From Campanula takesimana (Eukaryota > Streptophyta > Magnoliopsida > Asterales > Campanulaceae): DNA of 64,000 nt. The stretch's first letter is position 1, and the number at the start of each line of letters is the position of its first letter. The DNA lies in NCBI GenBank assembly GCA_026119855.1, contig JAOWBW010001620.1, positions 176,455 through 240,454 on the forward strand. The letters are read 5' to 3'. This document shows, piece after piece, positions 9,689-20,765 of this stretch. Position numbers and translations under genes: made by a program. Below the pieces are notes generated by a model that worked only from the letters and a program-made list of their open reading frames with translations, searched no databases and was not told the origin of the DNA.

Positions 9689-11971
9689 TAGCGGTTCCTG
9701 TTCTTGGTTGTCCTCAGCTAGAAAAGCATCGACAACAAATGGTATTATTGGGAGGAATAAGGAAGGATTCAGGTACAATGCGTGATAGGCCTATGTGCAT
9801 CTTGTGAGCTGGTTTAGCCTCTCGCACTACTTGACTACTTGTTACCTGAACCTTTCTTGAGCTTGATTACTTGTTGAGTTGGCTTAGCCTCTCCTATACT
9901 TGTTACTTGATGATACTTGATATTTGATTACTTGAGTATCTACTTGTATTGCATGATAACATGACATATAGTTGCATGTTAATAGCTTACTGAGATTTAT
10001 CTCACCCTTTATTTGTTTAATTGTTCCCCCCCCCCCAGGAAAGCAGGGGATAGTACGCAGTGAGGCTCGACTTAGCTGGGAACTTACTCAGCAGGATATT
10101 GTTGTGCGAAGTAGTGTCCTTTTATATTTTGGTAAGGACGGTCTTGTATGAGTTAATTAAACTCTGGGCTTGTATTGGGGTAGTATTTGTTGTCCCTAGA
10201 CAGTTCTTGATGCCATCTTATTTGCTAGGCATGTCTTCCGCTGTATGTAACCAGTTTGGTTTTAAATTTTCTTGGTCTAGAACTGGTGTGAGCTATCTTA
10301 GCTCCCTACTCTTGAGTATATATATCATGTCATTTTTGTTTTTAACAGGTATTGTTCCTGTTTCCCGTTAGTTTCTTGTTTCTTGTTAGTTACGCGCACC
10401 AGGTTCGAGGTTCTATTAGGGAATCCCGGGACTTGGGGCGTGTCATGGGTGACGTCGCCGGAGAGGAAGGGGGTGACACCATCGCCGTAGAGAGGGGGGA
10501 TGACGCCGCCAGAGAGGGAGGGCGACCGTACTGGTAGTCTGGTACTGCGTTGGTTGAGAAGGAGAAGAACCAACGCTTTGTTATTAAAAACAATTACATT
10601 TAAAACCCTCCTTATTTATCGAAAATGTACTTAGGTTATCAAGTTTAATATTTTTCAATTTTATCCCCTAAACTTCCTGAACAACAAATTTGTTATATCT
10701 ATGGCTCCACATAAGCAAGCAATGCCACATAAGCATGCAACATCAGCCATTTTAACGGTGCTTTAGACGGTATATCAATGGAAGGACCACATAATCAATG
10801 AACTATAAAGGTCAAGGACGAAAAGGTAAAAAAAATTGTTTAGTGACGCAAAGGTAAAAACTTAAATAGTTTAGGGACGAAAAAGGTATTTAACTCATAT
10901 ACACAATAACCATCACTATCAATCTTAGCTACAGTTAGGGGAATCTATATATAATATATAAAAGCAGGAACATTTTCAGGCTTTACATCGCGCCAAGTGG
11001 AATTGTGACGTGGAAAGCCACGTGTCTTCATTCAATTCGTCGGCCTGATTTTTATGCTAAAAAAAATAAAAAATAAAAAAAATAATACCTTTAAAATAGT
11101 TCGGCTGATTCATCATTATATTTGAAATTTGAATTTCAAACTCTTTCACTAAACACTCAATAAAAAGCATCACAATTCAAGGATTTGAAACATTCTTAAT
11201 TTAGGCTAAGAATCAAATGTGAAAGTTAAACTTAATGAGTTATTCTAATTTATTTCCGTATAAATTTTAATTTATGAATTTAATTCTCTTTTAATAAATT
11301 AGATTTCTATATTGCAGATTACTTTGAGATTAATCTAAAAATTAACCTAATTTTAAAGTCTTTGATAGACATGAGCTATCATAATGTCAAAAACCTCAAT
11401 TTTTATGAATGAGTTCTTTTTTAATAAAAAGATTATTAAATTTCAAATATGTGTAAAAGTTGAATTATATATTTGTATTCAAAAAAAAAATCAGTAGTTA
11501 CCTATTGTCCTCTCCTACTAAATCCATATTAATCGGCTCCTTCAATATTCGGTTCCTTGGATTAAATGCTTTCCTTAAATATAGTCAATGATTTGAATTT
11601 CCAAAAAAAAAACAAAAAAACAAAAAAACTTACATAATATGATGGAGATTATGCTTAAATCCTTTCCTAACGGGGAGTCTGTATTCCAAAAAAAATAAAA
11701 AAATCATCAATGATTTATCCTTCCAAAAATTTCGAAAAATAAATAAATTAATATATGAAATTTATACGAGATTTATCTTTCCTAACGATTTAAATACATT
11801 TTGAATTGACTCAAAATATAGTCAATGATTTATCTTTCCTAAAGGGGAGTGTCTGTATTCCATTAAAAAAAAATCGTCAATAATATATCCTTCCAAACAT
11901 TTTGAATTTCAAAAAAAAAAAATCCTACATTCATAAAATGGCAGCCATCCACCGTATCTATTCTATACATA

Positions 11972-12208
11972 CTCCTTCCGTCCCGCCCGAAATAGGATTT
12001 TGGTAAACTTGACTTCACTTTGACCAAGCATTTTGAAGAAAATATAGTAATCCAAATAAAAATTTAAAAATTATTATTGTATCACAAGTAATAATACTCT
12101 CAATAACAATTTTTATATTTATATTATAATTATTATTTCTTGTTTAAATTACATGGTCAAAGTATAAGAAAAGCTACCAAAATCCTATTTCGGGCAGAAC
12201 AGAGGGAG
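11972..12208. mobile_element. Stowaway-type MITE (237 bp)
   Basis: It starts CTCCTTCCGTCCCG and ends ACAGAGGGAG, with TA at 11970-11971 and 12209-12210. The arms pair over CGAAATAGGATTTTGGTA. Confidence 0.85.
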
Positions 12209-12392
12209 TATACAAATTTATAAACTCTTTCACTTTATTCTCTTTTTTTCTCACATAAACATCATAAACATTTTAGTCTCATTTTTCTTCATTCAATAGG
12301 ATGAGATATTTCTTCCCAGGTAATTTTAAATTTTTCAGTTTCTTACTCATATGCAAAGTTTTTTTTACTAACAATGTTATTAAACCACAGAT

Positions 12393-12883
12393 ATGAAAAC
12401 AAATGGTCGAGTGATTTTATCGCTTTTTATCACGTTTGCTTGCAATCCTTTGTGTCCAGAAATCACAGAGTTTGTTGGGGAATGGGTCGTTTCACCCGTT
12501 GTGCGTGATATATTGCATAAGGTTTTCAAAGTGAAACTCGATCAACTGGTGAAAGATTTGAAGGAAGAATTTTGTTTTTGCAACATCAATCCACGTAAGT
12601 CATAATTTTCATTTATTAGCTTTATATTTTTATTTGTAAATTATCGGTTATTTGAAATGATTTATATGACTAACTATTATAATTATGTATATATTCATAA
12701 ATGCAGTTATCGTCACTGTGGAGTTTCAAAAACGAGGTCTACCACATGCACACATTCTCCTTTTCTCAGCTATCGAGATCAAGCCCGCATTACTTATGTT
12801 GACAACAAGAAAGGAGAACGTTAGGCTAGATAAATTATTTTCATGTTGTCTTCGACTATTAGTTATTCTCAGGCAAACTTTGT
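12393..12883 (+). pseudogene. Helitron Rep (HUH) domain remnant, two exons
   Basis: Exon 12393-12594 encodes SLFITFACNPLCPEI and VFKVKLDQLVKDLKEE, matching the Helitron_like_N pattern (LFITFTCNPxWPEI, VFKLKLxxLxxDLK). GT at 12595 and AG at 12706 bound a 112 bp intron-like gap. After it the frame continues with VEFQKRGLPHAHILLF, the hallmark Rep block containing the HAH of the HUH nickase site. The open frame then becomes unrecognisable and stops at 12883. The N-terminal region, the catalytic tyrosine region and the helicase are missing or decayed, so this cannot be an active transposase. It identifies the surrounding sequence as Helitron-derived. Confidence 0.8.
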
Positions 12884-13162
12884 AAGCTCAAAATGTGTTT
12901 GAAGAACAATCAAAATAGTTAATTACTCTTTTTGTTCCGCAAGTGTTATCCCTTTTACTATTGTTACTTTACTAACATGAGATTGTTATTTGCTAGATGT
13001 GATTGGTGAGGTCATTTTACCTCTAAAAGATTTTGAGTATGTGCAGAAGTTTGATGCCAGAAAGTTAGATGTTCAGCTGATTGATAATGAGTAAGTGATG
13101 CAAAAAATATCATATATTTTATTAGTTAAAGGATAAATAATATAAATTGTGACTAAATTTAG

Positions 13163-13204
<42 letters not shown>
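13163..13204. repeat. (TA)n microsatellite
   Basis: About twenty TA units in an intron of the RPA-like remnant. Confidence 0.95.
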
Positions 13205-13206
<2 letters not shown>

Positions 13207-13444
13207 TACTTTTATTATTTTGACAGTGGAATGGAGTTGTCTTGCGTCCTGTGGGCCTCATATGGAGAAAAATTAAAACATTTTATTGATAAAAGTGTTG
13301 AAGATGCGGAAGGCCCAGTGATATTAATTTTGCAGTTTGTAATGTTATCAAGATATCAAGGTATCTTTTTCATATATTTACTTAAACTGTAATAAATTTT
13401 TTGATTGAAGCTTATTTACATGTGAGCAACATTTATAATCAATA

Positions 13445-13726
13445 CTCCCTCCGTCCCACTTCACTTGAGACCCTTGAGGTGGGCACAATAACTAAGAAAA
13501 AAGAATAAAATAAAGAAAATGTGTGATAGAAAATGAAGAGAGGGAATGAGTGGGGTTAATGGTAGGTTGGTTGAATGAATTGTGTGGTGGAAAATGAAGA
13601 GAGAGAATGAGTGGGTGGGATAGATTGAATATAAAATTATAAAAAGATTACCATTTTTGGGAGTCTCAAGTGAAGTGGGACGGACCAAAATAGAAATAAG
13701 TTTCAAGTGAGGTGGGACGGAGGGAG
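13445..13726. mobile_element. Stowaway MITE (282 bp)
   Basis: Perfect terminal CTCCCTCCGTCCCAC and GTGGGACGGAGGGAG, with TA duplicated at 13443-13444 and 13727-13728. The ends are intact, suggesting a fairly recent insertion into the intron before the third RPA-like exon. Confidence 0.95.
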
Positions 13727-14211
13727 TATACAAGACAGACTCGAGTTGGTACAATGAAGCACGCGTCAAAAATACATATTAATGCATCATTTCCTGAAGT
13801 ATCGGATTATCTTAGCAAGTAAATGAAGATTAAACCCTTATAAGAATCTATTAATTTGTCACACAAACTTTATGGTTATGCTAATTTTCGCGTATCACTT
13901 TTACAGGCGTGACATTGGATTTTCATCAAATAGTCGTTCCTTAACTACTACCACTAATGATAGTAGTCATATCAATAATGATATGTGGTTGAAAACCACA
14001 GAATTCAAGACAATTGGTGATTTGCTCGCATGTACAGAGGTATATTATAATTTTGATAAATTTGTATGTCAGTTATACTTATGTAAATATTCTTACAATA
14101 AGTAATCTTTTTTAACATAATCCTTTTTATTAGGTTGGCATATACACTGTAATGGCAACCATATTTGATGTGGATTCACATGCCAGATGGTACGATGATG
14201 GGAAGGATTGA

Positions 14212-14650
14212 ATATTAATTATTATCCTGATTTAAGCACATACTTCAAAATATTTTAAATTACAATTCAATCTAAGTTAAAATATAATCTATTTGATTGC
14301 TTTTAGACTCAACAATTGATTAAACATCTTTCCTGATGATTCCAGAAATTTAACCTATTTTACTGTTCATATAGTCATGAAAAAGTATGAGAGAATGATG
14401 GATGAAGAAGAAGAAGATCACTTGAAATTTCCGATTCAATCTAAATTAGTATGTGATAATTAATGCATTTTTAAATATTTGTTTTACAGTTTTATTCTAA
14501 ATATTCCAATGAGCCAAGAATTCTAGCAATAAACTGACACTACATTCTTTTTTCTTTCTCCCACGGCCATTTACGTTCTTCTTTTGAGCTATTTTGCCGA
14601 GCAATTCTTCCATCTGAGATAATTTCGTTTATGGAAATCTTATATATATA
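14212..14650. other. AT-rich non-coding Helitron interior
   Basis: No gene recognised. Positions 14605-14650 form the first copy of a sequence that recurs at 14776-14815, part of a 166 bp tandem duplication. Confidence 0.6.
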
Positions 14651-14997
14651 CTCTTTCCATCTCAAAATGATCTTTAATTTGACTATTCAAACTTTTAAAA
14701 ATATGACACTTGCTTCAATAGTCATGTTGTGTTTATGCACTTTAAGCCCAAGTTGTAGAAATGAGAAGAATTTATTCTTCCATACGGAGTAATTTTGTTT
14801 ACAGAAATCTCATGCACTCCCTCTGTTCCAAAATGATTTACCATTTGACTATTCAAACTTTTTTTTTAAAATATGAACACTAGCTTCAATAGCCATATTG
14901 TGTTTATGCATATTTAAGCCCAAATTGTAGAAATGAAAAGAACTTTTTGAGATAATAACAAATGGCAAATGAGAAGATCAATTCACGACAGAAGGAG
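14651..14997. mobile_element. Stowaway-like MITE with duplicated left arm (347 bp)
   Basis: Left end CTCTTTCCATCTC, right end GACAGAAGGAG, TA on both sides. The left arm (AAAATGATC/TTT...TTTGACTATTC) occurs at 14651 and again at 14817, a 166 bp period that also includes flanking sequence. The element either duplicated in place or one copy inserted next to another. Confidence 0.65.
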
Positions 14998-15352
14998 TAT
15001 ATTAAATAAAGGCTGTAAATTTGTGTTAAACATTCTACGTCTTATGTTTTATTGTTTTCTTTAGTTCTTAAAAGGTAATGAACAAGAAAGTCTTCATCGA
15101 GTTGCTTTTATATATTAAGAGTTGATCTCAAGCTAATATGAAACCTCTTGAGATAAGGTTGAATCTTGAAATTTCGTTGTGTGTTGTTTTTGTTACTTTT
15201 TACAGTGTATTTACTTCCTTTTCATTCTATTAAGTTTTTTTTTCCACCATAGAAGGTAATTCTTGAGTTCATATTTTCATCCCAGTTGAAATTTTGTTTT
15301 GTGTTGTTGTGCTTCTTTTCTACGGTATGTTTGCTTCCTTTTCATTCTTATA
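14998..15352. other. AT-rich non-coding spacer
   Basis: T-rich sequence with two similar TTGCTTCCTTTTCATTCTAT segments (about 15213 and 15330). No gene seen. Confidence 0.55.
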
Positions 15353-15626
15353 CTCCCTCCGTCCCAAAGTATATGTTCACCCTCCCATTTGCACGGAGAT
15401 TAAGAAATGGAAGAAGTGATGCAAGTGTTGTGAGTGTACAAGTAAAGTAGGAAAGAGAATGAATGGGAGAGAATAGTAAGTTGATTGGTGTTGTGAGTAT
15501 AAAAGTAAGTAGGAGAGAGAACGAGTGGGAGGAATAGTAAAGATTCTTTGCCATTTTAGGAAGTGGACATATATTCTGGGATAAACTAATAAGGAATAGT
15601 GGACATATACTCTGGGACGGAGGGAG
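15353..15626. mobile_element. Stowaway MITE (274 bp)
   Basis: CTCCCTCCGTCCCA and TGGGACGGAGGGAG ends, with TA at 15351-15352 and 15627-15628. The arms share a TATATTC/TATATGTTC block. Confidence 0.95.
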
Positions 15627-17899
15627 TAAGTTTTTTTTTTCCCAGTTCTTGCTTCCAAATTTTTCCAGACGGCTAAGTTGTTCAATTCATTAGAGGTAAC
15701 TGTTTTTTTTCTTTTCTAATGTGAATCCAGTTTTGTTTGTTTCTATTTTAGCCTTTTAGTTGTTACCATTGCGTTGATCACATTTCTTTTTATCGTTTTT
15801 CTTAATACAACCATTCTTACTTAATTGTTACAAACTATATTTCAACTAAGTTTAAAGCTTCTACTATCACATATTGAAAATATGGAAGAAAGATTACTAT
15901 TCTCAACCATAGATGTTAACATCTCTTTATCCATGATTTACTCATATGTATCCAAATTTAAGTTTCAAATCTATGATCAAATCAGTTATTTGAATTTAAA
16001 TTTAAATTTAAAACCGGAAAAAAAATCTTCATTGAATCAAATGAGTAGATTACTCAATAAAAGAAAATATTTTGATTTGAATTTCAAATTTAATAGAAAT
16101 TTCTAGCATGTATCAGCTGGATTATTTATTACCTTAAATAAGAATACCACCAAATATGGCATTTGGAGAATTCAACAAAAAAAAAATCTCTTCCTTACTC
16201 TTACTAAAATTAAGTTCACAGTTCTAATTATTGTCCTAAAACAAACCCCAAAGTCAAAATTTCCCTAATTTAAGCCAGTAATTTTGGTATTATTTGAGCT
16301 AATAAGAATATTATTATTGATTGCTGGCATTTCATAAATAAAGCAAAAGAGACTGCATAATTCTACAATCATATCACTTTTTATTTGTTTTTCAAAAATT
16401 CAATCTCATTTTTAAAATTTAAAGTTCAAAATAATTAAATGTCCAAAATATAATGTGTAATTAATTTTAAAATGGTCAATAAGTTAGGAGACTATTAATT
16501 TAATACTAATTTAAGACGGATGAAGTATATAGTAAAAGTCAAATGTTTCAGTTTGTCGCAGTCTGAATGGAGTATATGAATTTAATTCAACCTAGGTTAG
16601 TTGGTTAGTTTGTAAGACCAAATGACATTTCATCTGTAAGTCATGATTCGGTTCAATACTTTTGTTTAGATTATTTATTTTCATATTCTTAATGGTCCAA
16701 ATATATTATTGTAGTTTTGACATCTTAAATTAAAAGTTCATTTTTGAATTTTTAGAAAATTCTAATAAAAAGTTGATATTTAGATATTTTGTTTACATAT
16801 ATACTTTTGATTACACCAAATAACATTATTATTAATTAAGAAAGTTTTGTATAATTTTATCAAAAAAGGTCGTTTATTTAGAAATGCTAAAATGAACATT
16901 TATTTTGAGAGAAAAAAGTATTATAGTGGTGAGCATATATTCATAATTAAATGACTTCTCACTTAAATAAATTCCTACCGTGTAACATGTATAAAAAATT
17001 TCGATTTACATCACCTTTACTGTGTGCATGCAAAAAGATGGTGCCTGAAATATGTCTTATTTTTTTTTAAAAAAAAAAAAGAAATTTGATATACATGTTT
17101 TAAAAAATTACTTTTTTGTTTTCCTTAATTACTTCTTGCCCACTCTTACTAAATTAATCTTAAAGTCAAACATGCACAAATTAGCTTATTTTAGACCATA
17201 AATAATAACAAATTTTAAATAAATTAAGTGACACAGGACAAAACAGATGAAAAGATAAACCAAAACTTCCTGAAGTCATTAGTTTACGGAGTATTACAGT
17301 TTAGGGAGTATTACTTTCGCTGCTGCAACATTTATATTTTAAGTCAATTTATATATATTTTGTTCATGTATATATTTACACGTAAAGTGGTTTAAATGGA
17401 AATAATGACTTGTATGCATTAGATTATGTAATCATTGACCACGGTACAAAAACTATATAAGTTACATGCCAAATTCAATTATTTTGCTATATTAATTTAT
17501 TATTTGGTGCCTCAATTATACCTTCTGACACACACACACACATGTATATTTTGCTATTGAATTAAAGGCAATGACAACAACCGATAGAGTGATTGATATT
17601 AAAGCAATTGAGAAGAGCAATAAGCCTCCCATGGTAAAAACAACCTAAACTTTTGCTTGAGAAGTTCCTACTATCCAACTCCAAGAAAGAAGAAGAAATC
17701 ATCTGTATCACTTTTTGTGTATCATTTGTGTACCACAAGTGAATGGTAAAACTCATTCACACACTTTAAAATTGTGTTAATCAAGTTATTTATTATAACA
17801 AAGATATACTCTTTCAATATTATAATTAATTAATTAATTAATTAATTAATTTAATACGCATGTTAAACACATATATGCAATTGTATTTTCTTATACTAA
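15627..17899. other. AT-rich non-coding stretch
   Basis: No gene recognised on either strand. Frames at 15825-16106 and 17562-17756 are short, low-complexity and without similarity I know. An AATT microsatellite is at 17823-17851 and a short (AC)n at 17529-17542. Confidence 0.6.
17823..17851. repeat. (AATT)n microsatellite
   Basis: About seven AATT units. Confidence 0.9.
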
Positions 17900-18315
17900 G
17901 GCTCCGTTTGTTTTGCGTAAAATGACTTCCGGAAAATGACTTCCGGAAAATGACATAAACATGTTTTCGGTTGTTTGGTAAATGTTAGAAAAATGTTTTT
18001 CGAATAATATTTTCATATGAGAAAAAATTTGATGGCGAAGGAAGGGGAAGAGGATAAGTGGAAAAAAAAGTGTTTTTTTTTGGAGGGGAGGTGGGTGGGT
18101 GGGTGGGTGGGGGTGGTGGGGTTAGCGTGAAGTTGTATGTGGAGTTGGGTGTGTGAGTGAGGGAGTTAACAGTTTCCGAAAAATGACTTACGGAGGAGAA
18201 ATCCGTAAGTCGTTATGCTTAAAAAAGAGTGGGAAAATCATTTTCCAAAAAACATTTTCCCCATTTTTCGGTGCTTAACAAACACTAGAAAATGGGGAAC
18301 CAAACAAACGGAGCC
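17900..18315. mobile_element. Tourist-like (PIF/Harbinger) MITE (416 bp)
   Basis: Terminal GGCTCCGTTTGTTTTG and AACCAAACAAACGGAGCC. TAA is present at 17897-17899 and 18316-18318, the 3 bp duplication of Harbinger elements. The subterminal AAAATGACTTCCGG block is repeated on the left, and a G-rich GGGT run lies at about 18090-18120. Confidence 0.9.
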
Positions 18316-18323
18316 TAAATATA

Positions 18324-18560
18324 CTCCCTCTGTCTCTCGGAAATTTAATCTCTTTTTTTCATTGTTATTACGAATGAACTTTAAGTAATAATTTATGTTA
18401 TTTTTAATTATCCTAGTAAAAATTTACAATTTGGTATTAACATATCATTGTAAATATTACCAATATAAATTTAGATTCACATTAAGATAATTAAAATATC
18501 CCAAATTATGCTCAAAGTTCATTAGTGGTAACAACGAAAAAAGAGACTAACATTCTAAAA
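18324..18560. mobile_element. Stowaway-like MITE, right end decayed
   Basis: Left end CTCCCTCTGTCTCTC after TA at 18322-18323. The inner arms pair (AATCTCTTTTTTTCATTG near 18345 against AACGAAAAAAGAGACTAA near 18533). The right terminus is degenerate, so the end is approximate. Confidence 0.6.
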
Positions 18561-18756
18561 CAAAATATAAGTTAGACAAGGATTCAATACAAATGAAGAA
18601 TTCATTAAATAGCGCATAAAAATAGGCTTGAAACACCAAGGCTAAAACAGTCGTTTTTGTTGGATTCGGGGGGCAAAGGCCAAATTTTTAGTTAGGACCT
18701 TTATTTTTTAAATTGTGTCTCTTTTTAATTTGGATAAAAGAAATTGTCAATTGATA

Positions 18757-18760
<4 letters not shown>

Positions 18761-18812
<52 letters not shown>
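18761..18812. repeat. (AT)n microsatellite
   Basis: About 25 AT units with one G interruption. It produces spurious isoleucine/tyrosine frames on both strands. Confidence 0.95.
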
Positions 18813-18929
18813 TAAAATTGGTGAAGAGAGCCATGATGTTGACATGTGGACAAGTCATGGGGAAATAAAGCATTTGGTGATGCCACATCAATTCCACCCT
18901 AATAAATAAGTGACTTTTCAAAAAAAAAT

Positions 18930-20060
18930 CTATTAGCTAATAGTATTAGATAATAGTATTAGTTACTATATAGGGTAACTATTATATTTAACTATTATAA
19001 TAAATAATACTTATAATAGTAATAGTTACTACTCCCTTCGTTTCGCAAAACATGTCATTTTAAGTGTTCAATTTTGTTCCAAAATATTTGACACTTTTCA
19101 ATTATCTAGGAACTTTTGCCATTACTTACCAATTATACACTTATTTAATAATTGACACACCCTTTGTAAATGCATTTAATTACCTAGGTAAATGAATTGT
19201 TATAGGGGTGTTTGAGCCTTTTTTACATGTAATAATTGATTTTCTTAATCTAAGTGAAGAAGGTTAAAACGTCAAGTATTACAAAACGGAGGGAGTACAA
19301 TAGTTAACTATTGCTTATAATAATAATAGTTATTATAATAGATAACTATAATAGTTACTATTATAGTTAACTTATACTTATAATAGTAATAGTTACTATA
19401 ATAATTAACTATAATAGTTACTATTATATTTCACTAAAAATAGTTAACTATTAAATTTAACTATTAATAGTTAACTATTTATTTTAACAATTATATTTAA
19501 CTATTAATAATTAACTATTATATTTATCTATTATATTTAAAAAATTATACAATTATTATGATTTAAGTTTAACTAATACTATTAAATAAAACTATAAAAG
19601 AAACAAAAGATATTAGAATTGGTAAATTAGTTTTCCGTGGAGTGCACGGGTTACCCACTAATTAATATAAATGATTATTTGTTCCAACAAATACATAATA
19701 TATTTTTACATATGTCATTTAAACACATTTTATAGCATATTTAAAAGAAAATTCATGAACAAAAGTAAAAGTATTGGTTCATAACCAAATTACATAAGCG
19801 TCATCATTCAATTACAAAGTACGAAGATTTGAAAGTAATTTTAACTTATACTTAAAATAGTACTAGTTACTATAATAATTAACTATAATATTTATTATTA
19901 TATTTAACTATTATTTTTCACTAAAAATAGTTAACTATTATATTTAACTATTAATAGTTAACTATTTATTTTAACAATTATATTTAACTATTAATAATTA
20001 ACTATTATAGTTATCTATTATAGTTAAAAATTATACAATTATTATGATTTAAGTTTAACT
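18930..20060. repeat. Field of AATAGTTAACTATT-type palindromes
   Basis: Dozens of variants of TAGTTAACTA and TAATAGTTACTATTA occur, interrupted by the Stowaway MITE at 19032-19295. The sequence can fold extensively on itself. I see no coding potential. Confidence 0.8.
19032..19295. mobile_element. Stowaway-type MITE (264 bp)
   Basis: Ends CTCCCTTCGTTTCGCAAAA and TACAAAACGGAGGGAG, with TA at 19030-19031 and 19296-19297. It sits within the TTAACTA palindrome field. Confidence 0.88.
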
Positions 20061-20335
20061 AATACTATTAAATAAAAATATAAAAGAAACAAAATATATT
20101 AGAATGAATTGGTAAAATAGTTTTTCGTGCAGTGCACGGGTTACCCATAAATTAATATAAATGATTATTTGTTCCAATAAATACATAATAGATTTTAACA
20201 TATGTCATTTAAACACATTTTATAGCATATTTAGAAGCAAATTCATGAACAAAAGTAAAAGTATTGGTTCATAACCAAATTACATAAACGTCATCATTTA
20301 ATTAAAAAGTACGAAGATTTGAAAGTAATTTAAAT
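19360..20335. repeat. Tandem duplication, period about 490 bp, covering the Helitron 3' end
   Basis: GTTCCAACAAATACATAAT at 19681 recurs as GTTCCAATAAATACATAAT at 20171. Similarity extends on both sides, including both hairpin termini (GTGCACGGGTTACCC at 19642 and 20132). The second terminus reads CATAA instead of CTAA. Confidence 0.88.
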
Positions 20336-20765
20336 AATGATATTAGTTGCAGGGAAGATGGATGAATCATCAGAGATGGACACGGTGAACATAAGAGGGT
20401 TATGAATCAATCAATTTCTCTTACAACACTGATCGCATAGTACTCCTAATGAAAGATTGGTTTAAGAAGAAAAAATTGTGATGTGGTGACTTTCCCTTAT
20501 ATTATCAAACCATATTATGTTACATCTCAGCTGACAAGCAGCTCAAACTTTTTGTGTGTAAAAAAATATGTTTTTTAGAAAAAATCAAACCATATCATGA
20601 CCAATCTAGTTTTATTCGTCTCGTTGAGACGATTACAACGGTATTTTTTTTTAAAAAAAAATCTGAGTTATAAACCCAAATTAATGTAAAAAAGATTTTA
20701 AATATAATTTTTCTTCTTTATGTTATACATGTGTGCTGTAATACAATTTTTTTTACTTCTTGCAG

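Larger units (their letters stand above)
6823..10038 (+). other. Predicted leader intron inside LTR B
   Basis: ACTAG|GTAAGTTATTAG at 6823 is identical to the donor-like site in LTR A. The C-run then CAG|GA ends at 10038, preceded by the conserved CTTACTGAGATTTATCTCA block. Prediction only. Confidence 0.42.
6399..10445 (+). mobile_element. Solo LTR of a Ty3 chromovirus relative (LTR B, 4047 bp)
   Basis: It starts TGTAACGCCC and ends GGGGCGTGTCA. The perfect 5 bp duplication TGGGT lies at 6394-6398 and 10446-10450. No internal region is present, so this is a solo LTR left by LTR-LTR recombination. It aligns with LTR A over the first 450 bp, around the dyads and over the last kilobase. The extra 1.5 kb lies mostly in degenerate hairpin modules and tandem duplications between about 7000 and 9700. 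Confidence 0.93.
5365..10896. mobile_element. Mutator-like element (MULE) split by a solo LTR
   Basis: The ends are GAGTTAAATACC and GGTATTTAACTC, extended as inverted repeats of at least about 90 bp with weaker similarity to roughly 170 bp. A perfect 10 bp duplication, ATATACACAA, lies at 5355-5364 and 10897-10906, the size typical of Mutator elements. Without the 4047 bp solo LTR and its 5 bp duplication the element is about 1.5 kb. No transposase is visible, so it is non-autonomous. The interior contains a CTT microsatellite (5669-5706), pyrimidine-rich sequence and a GC-rich block at 10446-10540 that could be a captured gene fragment (Pack-MULE), which I could not identify. Confidence 0.85.
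12997..14211 (+). pseudogene. RPA1-like single-stranded-DNA-binding protein remnant (Helitron-associated), five exons
   Basis: Five blocks with GT-AG borders are visible: 12997-13090, 13227-13360, about 13739-13818, 13907-14039 and 14134-14211. Block 1 reads DVIGEVILPLKDFEYV. It joins in frame to GMELSCVLWASYGEKL, the OB-fold B signature (C-T-LWG-Y) of RPA70. Then come ASKIHINASFPEVSDYL, a serine/threonine-rich linker, and GIYTVMATIFDVDSHARWY, which starts the next OB fold and stops at TGA. Junctions 1-2, 3-4 and 4-5 keep frame. The junction from block 2 to block 3 does not, and a Stowaway MITE (13445-13726) ends 12 bp before block 3. RPA-like genes are known cargo of plant Helitrons. The protein is truncated in its last OB fold. 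Confidence 0.78.
10944..19661 (+). mobile_element. Candidate Helitron, degenerate
   Basis: The proposed 5' end is A|TCTATATATAATATATAAA at 10944, which matches the TC-start, TATA-rich 5' ends of plant Helitrons. The proposed 3' end has a short hairpin (CCGTG...CACGG at 19635-19649) followed by CTAA|T at 19658-19661. Between them, in the same orientation, lie a Helitron Rep remnant (12393-12883) and an RPA-like gene remnant (12997-14211), two protein types known from plant Helitrons. No helicase was seen. The boundaries are inferred from short motifs; the protein remnants are firmer. Stowaway and Tourist MITEs have inserted repeatedly. Confidence 0.55.

Noticed and set aside
18688..18921. Isoleucine/tyrosine-repeat frames on both strands
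   Set aside because: They are translations of the AT microsatellite.
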